Assembly: GCA_027009605.1 (NCBI GenBank)
Contig: JALVCY010000456.1
Span: 1-9,322 of the forward strand
Origin: Saprospiraceae bacterium
Lineage (GTDB): Bacteria; Bacteroidota; Bacteroidia; Chitinophagales; Saprospiraceae
Reading direction: 5' to 3'
DNA length: 9,322 nucleotides
Shown: positions 1-6,345 of the stretch, piece by piece
Layout: every line of letters starts with the position of its first letter
Position numbering within the stretch: position 1 is the first letter of the stretch
Translations under genes and position numbers: made by a program
Notes under the pieces: generated by a model
Databases searched by the model: none
Told to the model about the DNA's origin: nothing
What the model saw: the letters and a program-made list of their open reading frames with translations, nothing else

Positions 1-83
1 TCCGGTATGTGGGTGCGTATCATCCATTCTGTCCATTCTTTGGCGATGGACGTTTCGATGTAAATGTGGACGGTGTATTTCAT
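1..83 (-). CDS. DUF4286 family protein, N-terminal fragment (runs off the left edge)
   Basis: Read on the minus strand, an ATG at 83-81 opens a frame that stays open to the window edge, giving 27 residues. It begins MKYTVHIYIE and includes KEWTEWMIRTHIP. The pattern of a short beta strand followed by a W-x-x-W-M...HIP motif is the start of the DUF4286 family, small (about 100 residues) soluble bacterial proteins of unknown function, common in Bacteroidota. The start codon lies 3 nt after the TAA of the upstream TPR gene, so the two are almost certainly co-transcribed and probably translationally coupled. From memory of flavobacterial gene order, the next gene beyond the edge may be rsmA/ksgA, but nothing in the window shows this. 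The remaining two thirds or more of the protein is outside the window. Confidence 0.8.
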   Translation of the reverse strand, partial: MKYTVHIYIETSIAKEWTEWMIRTHIP

Positions 84-86
84 GAC

Positions 87-1910
87 TTAAGACTGTGGTT
101 CCGACTCACCCGCCCCCGTATCTCCCCGTAAAGCCCTAAATTTCTTTCGGGCATCTATCGCAAAAGTACTATCTGCATATTTAATAAACAGTTTTTCGTA
201 GAGTTCTTTAGCTTTCTTTAGATCTTTAAAAATCAACTCGTTTATTTGAGCCAATTTAAATAGCGCATTATCCGCCCGAATATCATCCGGATATTGGTCA
301 ACTACTGCCGCATAATACTTCGCCGCCTTCTTAAAATGTTGTAATTTGTACTCGATATTGCCTTTTAGGTACAAGACATCATCATCTAGGCTATGCTCCG
401 GATATTTTTCTAAAAGCGTGTCTAATTTGGCGAAAGCCGCATCAAATTTATTCTGAAAAACCATAAATTCGGCCTGCGAATACAGACGCATCGGCTCCGG
501 TGTCGTGTCCAATCCCAAATTATCCATGATAAAAACGGACATGTCAATGGCATCATTGGCTATCGGCCTGGATGTCGCATTCTTTAATACGCCAAATTGG
601 GTCTGCGCCCACTCAAAATCCCCCTTATAATAACTCAATTGCGCATTGCGAAAGCGGGCTTCTTGCCCCAACAAATCTTCCTTGAATTCCTTATCCACCT
701 GCGAATACAGCAAGCTACTCTCCCAAACATCCCCCTCAATCAAGTACATATCCCCTAATTTCAACTTAGCTTCCGCAACTAATTCCCGTTTAGTTCCCGG
801 AATGGTAATCACTTCTTCCAGTATTTTCATCGCCTGCTTAGGTTCTTTCTTATAAAAAGCATAGATATTGGCCATTTCGATTAACATGGGAGCGGTGTAG
901 CGATTGTGACCGGCTTCATCCAAAAAAGTATGGTATTCCATCAACAAGCTATCTATCTGACCTTGCGAATACTGATAGCCTTCCGTCAAAACAATCGTCT
1001 TGCACTCCAAAGCTCGCTGTTTGGCTTCATAGTAAAACGGACTCTCTTCACCCTTCACATCCACAATATATTCAAATCCCTGAATGGCCGCTTGATAGGC
1101 CTTTTCTCCTTGCGCCAATCGAGCCAATTCAAAAACCCGCCGGCCGTCTTCCTTTAGACGAACATCAATGGCCTTCATTTGCCGAAAGGCGCTATCAAAG
1201 TCCCTTTCCTGCACAAAAACCCAAGCTAACAATTCCTGAATCTGAACCGGCGCCTCATCCTGTAATCGGTCATACAACTGCTCTTTCAACTCATCATATT
1301 GCTCTTGCGGCAAAAAACGCATCAAGACCGATTCGACACTATGCAATCGACCGGGCTCGGCAGCCACCGACTCCAAATAACTCTGAATCATATTAGGATA
1401 ATCGCCTTTCCGCCGATACAAATCCCCTAAATTCGTCGCAAAAACATTTTCATCCTTCAACAATTTGGCACCCCGTTTTAAGGCTTTGATACCCAAATCA
1501 TATTTAGTCAGCATGATAAAGGCGTTGGCTAATTTATGTATTTCGTAGCGATTCGCCGGGAGTTTTTGAATGGCTTTCAGGTAGCTTTTTTGGGCGTCAT
1601 CAACTTTCCCTTCCCGTTCTTGAATTTTTCCATAGGTAACCAAAAGAGAAGAAGCCTTCTTTTTATTTTTCTTTAGCGCCTTCTTGATGGCATGCTCTGC
1701 TTCCGCAAAATCTTCAACAGCTAAAAGGCAGTCGATGTATCTACCTAGATAGTAATCATTCGTTGGGGATTTTTCAGTTAGTTGCTGAAAGATCGCTGCT
1801 GCTTTTTCATATTCCCCATTATTATAATAGTGCTGAGCCAAATTGGGATTTTGCGCAAGCACTTGCCCGCTAAAAGCTAAAGAAATAACTAAAAAAAGTA
1901 TTTTTTGCAT
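87..1910 (-). CDS. Secreted tetratricopeptide-repeat (TPR) protein
   Basis: This 607-residue protein starts with a Sec signal peptide (residues 1-19, hydrophobic core ILFLVISLAF, likely cleavage VLA|Q), so it should be exported to the periplasm; there is no lipobox cysteine. The remainder is helical and rich in TPR-like units. The clearest lie near residues 24-57 (YYNNGEYEKAAAIFQQL), 90-125, 158-190, and a C-terminal set near 480-590 (YKLQHFKKAAKYYAAV and LKKAKELYEKLFIKY) that resembles the repeats of BamD/YbgF-type envelope proteins. TPR arrays are protein-binding scaffolds, so no enzymatic activity is expected; the partner is unknown. The C-terminus ends in an acidic, low-complexity tail. 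The ATG at 1910 is the best start because the signal peptide begins there; no Shine-Dalgarno sequence is seen. A DUF4286 gene follows after 3 nt, and the tonB terminator lies upstream, so this unit probably has its own promoter in 1911-2067, which I could not pin down. Confidence 0.9.
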   Translation of the reverse strand: MQKILFLVISLAFSGQVLAQNPNLAQHYYNNGEYEKAAAIFQQLTEKSPTNDYYLGRYIDCLLAVEDFAEAEHAIKKALKKNKKKASSLLVTYGKIQEREGKVDDAQKSYLKAIQKLPANRYEIHKLANAFIMLTKYDLGIKALKRGAKLLKDENVFATNLGDLYRRKGDYPNMIQSYLESVAAEPGRLHSVESVLMRFLPQEQYDELKEQLYDRLQDEAPVQIQELLAWVFVQERDFDSAFRQMKAIDVRLKEDGRRVFELARLAQGEKAYQAAIQGFEYIVDVKGEESPFYYEAKQRALECKTIVLTEGYQYSQGQIDSLLMEYHTFLDEAGHNRYTAPMLIEMANIYAFYKKEPKQAMKILEEVITIPGTKRELVAEAKLKLGDMYLIEGDVWESSLLYSQVDKEFKEDLLGQEARFRNAQLSYYKGDFEWAQTQFGVLKNATSRPIANDAIDMSVFIMDNLGLDTTPEPMRLYSQAEFMVFQNKFDAAFAKLDTLLEKYPEHSLDDDVLYLKGNIEYKLQHFKKAAKYYAAVVDQYPDDIRADNALFKLAQINELIFKDLKKAKELYEKLFIKYADSTFAIDARKKFRALRGDTGAGESEPQS

Positions 1911-2067
1911 CTATTGAAATTTTACGCCTGATTGTGGGGGTTTAACGCTGAGAAAAGGAGATTGTTTTATTGCCTTTTTCGGTACCGCCAATTTCAACCA
2001 CCGAAATTCTTTGACAACTTCGCTTTGGCTTCATAAGGATAATCAAATCAAGAACCAAGCCTAATCA

Positions 2068-2098
2068 ACTTTCCAAAAGTTTCAAACTTTTGGAAAGT
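2068..2098. repeat. Perfect 15-bp palindrome, copy 1 of an intergenic hairpin family
   Basis: The left arm ACTTTCCAAAAGTTT (2068-2082) and right arm AAACTTTTGGAAAGT (2084-2098) are exact reverse complements separated by a single C. A nearly identical hairpin occurs at 3528-3560 behind gcvH. This copy has no T tract on either side, so it is not an obvious intrinsic terminator by itself. It lies just beyond the tonB terminator, where it could be a backup stop or an RNA 3'-end stabiliser. Confidence 0.85.
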
Positions 2099-2106
2099 AC
2101 CAAAAG

Positions 2107-2142
2107 AAAAAAGCGACCCCTTCAACAAAGGAGTCGCTTTTT
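2107..2142 (-). terminator. Intrinsic terminator of tonB
   Basis: On the minus strand the RNA folds as GCGACUCCUU paired with AAGGGGUCGC around a 5-nt loop (plus 2123-2127), followed by six U residues (plus 2107-2112). The A tract before the stem can extend the pairing. It starts 22 nt after the tonB stop. One pair is G-U in the minus-strand transcript but would be a C-A mismatch in the plus-strand transcript, so the hairpin is fully paired only in the tonB direction. Confidence 0.92.
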
Positions 2143-2164
2143 CTAAAAGTATCAAAACCAATTT

Positions 2165-3088
2165 TTATTCTAATTGGAATTTTACCGGAAGGATATACTG
2201 CACACGTACAGACTGTCCTTGTTGTTTACCCGGCTTCCATTTTTTGCCTTTTTTATTCATCAAGTTGATGACTCTCACCGCTTCATCTCCGCAGCCGCCG
2301 CCTATATCTCTCAAGACTTTGGCATTACTGATAGAACCGTCTTTATCAACTACAAACTGAATAATGGCTCGACCTTCCAATCCTGTTTCTCTGGCGATGG
2401 TAGGATATTCGATGTACTTGTAGATAAATTTCAACAAGGCCTTCTCCGAACACTTATCCAATCGTCCTTTTCCGGGCGCTTCATTCTCACAGCCGGGAAA
2501 ACGGGGCATTTCTTCTACCGCCTTAAAAATTTCATCCACTTTTTTCTTGGGTGGTGGTGGTGGCGGTGGTGGTGGGGGTGCAGCCTTTTTGGGCTTCGGT
2601 GGTGGTGGTGTATTCACCTTTTCTTCGATTTCGACCGTTTGGTCTTCGAATACAGGCTCATCTTCTTCTTCCACCATTTCTTCCGGCACTTCTTCAATCA
2701 CCGGTGGTGGTGGTGGCGGCGGTGGTGGCGGTGGTTTGGTTGTCCGTGGTGGCTCGACCATGATATCTTCTTCGATATCTAGGCTGTACTCGGGCACCTT
2801 AACTTCTTCTTCAAACTGAGTCCAGTTAAAGGCTAAAAAGATAAGCAATAAAGCACTCACCATCCCCACCCCAAAGAAGGTACTCGAATTTTTAAAGACA
2901 TCCAGTTGTGGATACTTATTGCGACCTTCCAGCGGAGAATTTTTCTTCATGCTCACAAACTCTTCCTTCAATGCTTCGGAATCCTTAGATTTCAAAACAT
3001 TCTTGACTATAAAAATCAAGGCGATAATCAGCGCGACCAAGCCTAGGAAAATCCCCAGTACCTGCATTCCTGTTAGTTCAAAATTCAT
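2165..3088 (-). CDS. tonB: Energy transducer TonB, with an extra N-terminal membrane segment
   Basis: TonB couples the inner-membrane proton-motive force to TonB-dependent outer-membrane receptors (SusC/siderophore types). Counted from the ATG at 3088 the protein is 307 residues. It has a first hydrophobic segment (8-28), a charged stretch, a second hydrophobic segment (71-88, FFGVGMVSALLLIFLAF), an acidic and proline-rich spacer with runs of 11 prolines (119-129) and 10 prolines (171-180), and a C-terminal TonB domain (about 193-307) with MPRFPGCE, YPTIARETGLEG, RDIGGGCGDEA and a final VQYILPVKFQLE. The second segment corresponds to the usual TonB anchor; the first is extra. A TTG six bases further upstream (3094) is possible, but the ATG is preferred. 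vanZ lies 11 nt upstream, suggesting co-transcription. No exbB/exbD genes are nearby. Confidence 0.93.
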   Translation of the reverse strand: MNFELTGMQVLGIFLGLVALIIALIFIVKNVLKSKDSEALKEEFVSMKKNSPLEGRNKYPQLDVFKNSSTFFGVGMVSALLLIFLAFNWTQFEEEVKVPEYSLDIEEDIMVEPPRTTKPPPPPPPPPPPVIEEVPEEMVEEEDEPVFEDQTVEIEEKVNTPPPPKPKKAAPPPPPPPPPPKKKVDEIFKAVEEMPRFPGCENEAPGKGRLDKCSEKALLKFIYKYIEYPTIARETGLEGRAIIQFVVDKDGSISNAKVLRDIGGGCGDEAVRVINLMNKKGKKWKPGKQQGQSVRVQYILPVKFQLE

Positions 3089-3099
3089 ATTCAAAAATT

Positions 3100-3480
3100 T
3101 TATAGTTTCAAAAGTAGCTTAAATATTCCAATTGACAAAATAGTTCCGAAAATATTTGCGATTTCGTCCGCAATTTCAAACATTCTGCCCGGAAAATAGC
3201 GATCCTGCATCAATTCCATCAAAAATCCCCATCCCGCTGCCAGCACAAAAGCAATCAATACTTGGGGTATCCACTTGACCGGTTGCTGTCCATTGCGATA
3301 ATAAAAACCACGCAATATCAGCCCCGTAAAAATGGCATATACCACCGCATGCGCCAATTTGTCCGGCTCGAATAAATTCATATCCGGTAAGGATACGCCC
3401 GGCATCGATGATAATCCGACAATCAGCACCGCCCACGCTATAGCGGGAATAAAATATTTAAAAGAACGATTTTCACTCAT
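3100..3480 (-). CDS. VanZ-like family membrane protein
   Basis: This 126-residue inner-membrane protein has four predicted membrane segments (about 7-26, 43-60, 72-90, 106-124). It carries the conserved VanZ-like signature: DK..H...Y at 40-48 between the first two segments, and E89-L..Q92...P97-G-R99 followed by E102, D105, N109 and G112 leading into the last segment. The family takes its name from the VanZ protein of a Tn1546 glycopeptide-resistance cluster, which gives low-level teicoplanin resistance, but most members are chromosomal and of unknown role, so resistance should not be inferred. The ATG at 3480 is the natural start. tonB begins 11 nt after its stop. gcvH lies 97 nt upstream with a hairpin terminator between, and no promoter was recognised in that gap, so expression may come from gcvH read-through. 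Confidence 0.88.
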   Translation of the reverse strand: MSENRSFKYFIPAIAWAVLIVGLSSMPGVSLPDMNLFEPDKLAHAVVYAIFTGLILRGFYYRNGQQPVKWIPQVLIAFVLAAGWGFLMELMQDRYFPGRMFEIADEIANIFGTILSIGIFKLLLKL

Positions 3481-3514
3481 ATAGATGTTAGATAGTTTAT
3501 TTTTGGTGGGTTGC

Positions 3515-3560
3515 TTTTAAAAAATAAAACTTTCCAAAAGTTAAAAACTTTTGGAAAGTT
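3515..3560 (-). terminator. Hairpin terminator of gcvH; copy 2 of the palindrome family
   Basis: Arms AACTTTCCAAAAGTT (3528-3542) and AACTTTTGGAAAGTT (3546-3560) are exact reverse complements around AAA. In the minus direction the stem is followed by UUUUAUUUUUU (plus 3519-3527 and flank), giving a good intrinsic terminator 18 nt after the gcvH stop. The stem core is the same as the palindrome at 2068-2098. Confidence 0.85.
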
Positions 3561-3577
3561 AAGTTAATTTTATCGAA

Positions 3578-3967
3578 CTAGGCAATCAAAGCCTCATAAG
3601 CTGCCGCATCCAACAATCCGTCAAGCTCCGCCTTATCGGCCATTTTTACCTTGACAATCCACCCTTTTCCGTAAGGGTCTTCATTGACGGCAGTAGGATT
3701 ATCTCCTTCATTTTCATCCAATTCGGGATTCATCTCCACGACTGTACCGGAAACCGGCATAAACAAATCAGACGTGGTTTTTACGGCTTCTACGGTGCCA
3801 AACACATCATTTTGCGCAAGCTCATCGCCAATCGTGTCCACTTCTACATAGACCAATTCGCCCAATTCACTCTGCGCATAATCGGTAATGCCAATGATAG
3901 CCATATCCCCGTCCACCTTAATCCATTCATGCTCTTTGGTGTACTTCAAATCAGCAGGTATATTCAT
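3578..3967 (-). CDS. gcvH: Glycine cleavage system H protein
   Basis: GcvH is the lipoyl-carrying shuttle of the glycine cleavage system: it takes the aminomethyl group from P protein (GcvP) and presents it to T protein and then L protein, in the cytoplasm. The 129-residue product is of normal size (usual 124-130). The start YTKEHEWIKVDGD and the ITDYAQSELGELVYVE block are typical. The lipoylated lysine is K63 in GTVEAVKTTSDLFMPVSG, and the C-terminal NEDPYGKGWIVKVK block is conserved. The loop before it (NPELDENEGDNPTAVN, about 79-94) is about four residues longer than in many Bacteroidota homologues. P and T proteins are not in this window, which is usual for this phylum. It has its own terminator on either side (its own behind it, the citrate synthase one ahead of it), so it is probably transcribed from its own promoter. 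Confidence 0.97.
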   Translation of the reverse strand: MNIPADLKYTKEHEWIKVDGDMAIIGITDYAQSELGELVYVEVDTIGDELAQNDVFGTVEAVKTTSDLFMPVSGTVVEMNPELDENEGDNPTAVNEDPYGKGWIVKVKMADKAELDGLLDAAAYEALIA

Positions 3968-4016
3968 TTTCTTGTTTTTATGGTAACAAAACTTGTTTTA
4001 GTTTTCACTCTACCGG

Positions 4017-4024
4017 CAAAAATA
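4017..4024 (-). promoter_or_regulatory. Candidate -7 element for gcvH (TATTTTTG)
   Basis: On the minus strand this reads TATTTTTG, an exact match to the Bacteroidota -7 consensus TAnnTTTG, 49 nt upstream of the gcvH ATG and just downstream of the citrate synthase terminator. No TTTG is found at the expected 19-21 nt further upstream, so support is partial; the AT-rich context also makes a chance match possible. Confidence 0.35.
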
Positions 4025-4055
4025 GACATTTTACGCCAAGTAAGCTATTTTTTTG

Positions 4056-4094
4056 AAAAAAAAGCAGGGAAAGACATGATTGGCCTTTCCCTGC
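4056..4094 (-). terminator. Intrinsic terminator of the citrate synthase gene
   Basis: GCAGGGAAAG (4064-4073) and CTTTCCCTGC (4085-4094) form a perfect 10-bp stem with an 11-nt loop. In the minus direction it is followed by eight U residues (plus 4056-4063). It begins 22 nt after the citrate synthase stop codon and should end that transcript before gcvH. Confidence 0.93.
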
Positions 4095-4116
4095 CCATAT
4101 TAATAGATGGAACAAA

Positions 4117-5415
4117 CTAAAGGATATTTTCCTTTACCCATTCTGTAGTTAATGATTTGGGTCGCTCCAGCGGCATACCTAAGGCACGAGACCAAGTACC
4201 GGCAGCCAATACGCCCAAGGCACGAGATACTCCAAATAAAACGGTATAATAAGAATATTCATCCAAGCCATAGTGAACCAATATCGCTCCGGAATGCGCA
4301 TCCACATTAGGCCAAGGATTCTTCACCTTACCCAATCCTTTCAACACATCCGGTACCACTTCAAACAATTTGCCCACGACATCCACGATGGGATCATCTT
4401 TGATATGGTCTTTCGCAAATTTTTGCTGAGCAATATACCTAGGATCCGGACGACGCAATACCGCATGACCGTATCCCGGTATGACCCGGCCGGACTCAAT
4501 AGTTTTCTCTACAAAGGACTTAATTTCCTTTTTAGTCGGTGTGTCTGTGCCCAAATAACCGACCATATTGAATATCCATTCGATGACTTCCTGATTGGCT
4601 CTTCCGTGCAAAGGTCCGGCCAATGCATTCATCCCGGAAGCCAACGCCAAATACGGATTGCTCAAGGTAGAACCCACCAAATGCGTAGTATGTGCCGAAG
4701 CATTACCGCCTTCGTGATCCGCATGAATGGTCAAATACATCCGCATCAAGTCATGGAACTCGGCACTCTTATACCCCAACATATTGGCAAAGTTGGCCGA
4801 CCAATCCAAACGCTTGTCCGGGTCGATATGGTTATTTTTCTTAAACAACTTGCGGTAAATGTACGCCGCCAAATAAGGCAAACGCGCAATCAAGGTCATC
4901 GTATCTTCATAATACGCATCCCAATACTCGTTTTTGCGCATACCGGCTGCATACCGCTTGGTAAAGACACTATCTTCCGCCATAGACGTTATCCCCAAGC
5001 TAAACAAAGTCATTGGGTGGGTCGTATTCGGCAATGCCTGCAATACTTTCTTGGTTTGTTTGGGCAATTCGCCCCGGTTGTGCCATTCGTTGGTCACCCA
5101 TTCTACATTTTTGGCATTGGGTATCTGTCCGGTCAACATGAGCCAAAACAGACCTTCGGGAAGCGGCTGCGTCCCTTTTCCGGTCGGTAATTTCTCTTGC
5201 AATTCCGGAATCGTATATCCGCGAAAGCGAATCCCTTCAATCGGATCAAGATTAGAAGTCTCCCAAATCATACTTTTGATGCCCCGCATCCCGCCATAGG
5301 CTTGAGACAGCTTGACTTCATCAATCTTCTTATCACCATGCTCTTTGATGATGCTTCGAACTTCCTGGAATTTTTCCAAGGCTATTTCTTTGAACAATTC
5401 TTTTAGTGGATCCAT
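4117..5415 (-). CDS. gltA: Citrate synthase, mitochondrial (eukaryotic) type
   Basis: This enzyme condenses acetyl-CoA with oxaloacetate to citrate and CoA, the entry step of the TCA cycle. The 432-residue product aligns almost end to end with mature animal citrate synthase as I remember it: YGGMRG near 40-45, DPIEGIRFRGYTIPE at 57-71, PLPEGLFWLMLTGQIP at 84-99, TIHADHEGGNASAHTTHLVG at 229-248. The catalytic residues are present: H270 (AGPLHG), H317 (PGYGHAVLR) and D372 (NPWPNVDAHSG), matching H274, H320 and D375 of the pig enzyme. Oxaloacetate-contacting arginines are expected at R326 (DPRY) and R398 (SRALG). This is the dimeric type I form rather than the NADH-regulated hexameric form of E. 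coli. There is no targeting peptide; the protein starts where the mature mitochondrial enzyme starts. It is transcribed alone, with its own terminator. The gltA symbol follows bacterial habit. Confidence 0.97.
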   Translation of the reverse strand: MDPLKELFKEIALEKFQEVRSIIKEHGDKKIDEVKLSQAYGGMRGIKSMIWETSNLDPIEGIRFRGYTIPELQEKLPTGKGTQPLPEGLFWLMLTGQIPNAKNVEWVTNEWHNRGELPKQTKKVLQALPNTTHPMTLFSLGITSMAEDSVFTKRYAAGMRKNEYWDAYYEDTMTLIARLPYLAAYIYRKLFKKNNHIDPDKRLDWSANFANMLGYKSAEFHDLMRMYLTIHADHEGGNASAHTTHLVGSTLSNPYLALASGMNALAGPLHGRANQEVIEWIFNMVGYLGTDTPTKKEIKSFVEKTIESGRVIPGYGHAVLRRPDPRYIAQQKFAKDHIKDDPIVDVVGKLFEVVPDVLKGLGKVKNPWPNVDAHSGAILVHYGLDEYSYYTVLFGVSRALGVLAAGTWSRALGMPLERPKSLTTEWVKENIL

Positions 5416-5756
5416 TATTTTGTTGGTTTAGGTTAGGAAAACCTGTTCGGTCTTTTCATTTGCCCCTTACGGGAAAAAGACTTCACGAGTATATTTTTGG
5501 TAACGACTCCCGAATCATTTGGCTAAAAAGCATTCAGGCTGAGCCATTATTATTTTGCGTAAGCTATGTTTTCACAATCAAAAGAGACGTTTTCTTTTTA
5601 TGATTTAAGGCCAATAGAGTTGCGACAGCGGACAAAAACCTATACGTTTGTATCTCATACACAGAACACACCGACGGCACGTTCCATGTTTCGCCACCCG
5701 CTTTACCCTGATGCCAAAGGTAGGGAATGGACGCATAAAATTCCTAAAAAATTGCA
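5416..5756. other. Divergent intergenic region between citrate synthase and the DUF3109 gene
   Basis: This 341-bp spacer must contain the promoters of both flanking genes. A good plus-strand promoter is seen at 5619-5650. For citrate synthase (minus strand) I find no TAnnTTTG match. A 5-bp stem (GGTTT 5425-5429 with AAACC 5439-5443) lies just ahead of its start codon but is too weak to name. The right-hand part contains a 24-codon plus-strand ORF listed separately. Confidence 0.6.
5619..5650 (+). promoter_or_regulatory. Candidate Bacteroidota-type promoter for the DUF3109 gene
   Basis: TACGTTTG at 5643-5650 matches the -7 consensus TAnnTTTG exactly, and GTTG at 5619-5622 gives the -33 TTG with a 20-nt spacer, which is the usual distance. 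Transcription would start near 5657, giving a leader of about 100 nt before the ATG at 5757. Confidence 0.55.
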
Positions 5757-5760
5757 ATGA
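5686..5760 (+). CDS. Possible 24-codon leader ORF overlapping the DUF3109 start
   Basis: An ATG at 5686 opens a frame of 24 codons (begins MFRHPLYPDA, ends THKIPKKLQ). Its TGA overlaps the ATG of the next gene in the coupling arrangement ATGA (5757-5760). It lies entirely inside the leader predicted from the promoter at 5619-5650. The peptide is basic and matches nothing I recognise. The frame is open back to 5566, but that longer version would span the predicted promoter. It could be a chance ORF; only the overlap and position argue for it. Confidence 0.2.
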   Translation: MFRHPLYPDAKGREWTHKIPKKLQ

Positions 5761-6329
5761 TTATTATTAGCGACAAAATTATAAGTGATGATATTGTTCA
5801 TCAAAAATTTACCTGCAACCTGGAAGCCTGCAAAGGGGCTTGTTGTGTCGAAGGGGATTATGGTGCCCCACTCGAATTGGACGAACTCCCCATTCTCGAT
5901 GAAATATTCGAAAAAGTGAAGCCCTATCTTACGAAAAAAGGCATCAAAGCCATCGAGAAACAAGGCAAATATGTCGAAATCGACCGCGAAGGGGAGTTTG
6001 CCACCACCTTAATCGACCACCAACCTTGCGCCTACTACTTTCAAGACCGGGGCATCAGCTATTGTGGCATCGAAAAAGCTTGGATGGAAGGTCTTATTGA
6101 CTTCCGCAAACCCATCTCTTGCCAACTCTACCCCATTCGAGTCACCAAAGCCAAAAATGGCCTGGAATACCTAAATTATGACCAATGGGACATCTGCGGT
6201 TCTGCTTGCGCAAATGGCAAAAAGAAAGACATCCGCATCTATGAATTCCTAAAAGCACCACTAATTCGCAAATATGGGCAGGATTTTTATGATGAATTGG
6301 CGGCAGCGGCGGAGCATTTGCTCAAATAG
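5757..6329 (+). CDS. DUF3109 family cysteine-cluster protein
   Basis: This 190-residue cytoplasmic protein has no signal peptide or membrane segment. It has nine cysteines, at 20, 25, 29, 30, 91, 103, 122, 147 and 151, in the pattern CNLEACKGACC, then QPCAYY, SYCGIEKAW, SCQLYPIRV and WDICGSAC. This is the signature of DUF3109, related to the YkgJ/FliB zinc- or iron-chelating cysteine cluster families. Such clusters are thought to bind a metal (Fe-S or zinc), but the biochemical role is not established. The length is typical of the family. The ATG at 5757 is preferred because an in-frame TAA lies four codons upstream (5745-5747). It is the only plus-strand gene of the window, divergent from citrate synthase, with a plausible promoter at 5619-5650. 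No convincing terminator follows it; transcription probably runs into the repeat-rich spacer. Confidence 0.92.
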   Translation: MIIISDKIISDDIVHQKFTCNLEACKGACCVEGDYGAPLELDELPILDEIFEKVKPYLTKKGIKAIEKQGKYVEIDREGEFATTLIDHQPCAYYFQDRGISYCGIEKAWMEGLIDFRKPISCQLYPIRVTKAKNGLEYLNYDQWDICGSACANGKKKDIRIYEFLKAPLIRKYGQDFYDELAAAAEHLLK

Positions 6330-6345
6330 CTTTCATTGAGATAAT

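Larger units (their letters stand above)
1911..2164. other. Intergenic spacer between tonB and the TPR gene
   Basis: This 254-bp spacer holds the tonB terminator (2107-2142) and a perfect palindrome (2068-2098). The remaining 1911-2067 must carry the promoter and 5' leader of the TPR gene. No exact TAnnTTTG box is present on the minus strand; the nearest thing is TTGATTTG (plus 2045-2052), too weak to call. Confidence 0.6.

Noticed and set aside
2174..2782. 202-codon tryptophan-rich and 90-codon glycine-rich plus-strand frames
   Set aside because: They are the reverse complement of the tonB proline codons (CCA/CCG give TGG/GGT on the other strand).
3089..3094. TTG start for tonB, two codons upstream of the ATG
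   Set aside because: The ATG at 3088 is a stronger start, keeps a normal N-terminus and leaves a clean 11-nt gap after vanZ. The TTG remains formally possible.
3100..3480. Glycopeptide-resistance gene call for the VanZ-like protein
   Set aside because: No vanA/vanH/vanX or regulators are nearby, and the VanZ-like family is widespread in susceptible Gram-negative bacteria.
4273..5190. 305-codon open frame on the plus strand
   Set aside because: It is antisense to the citrate synthase gene, whose catalytic residues and full length are intact. The translation looks like a compositional shadow, with no recognisable domain.
5425..5443. Small stem-loop in the citrate synthase leader
   Set aside because: Only five pairs with a 9-nt loop, AT-rich and easily expected by chance.
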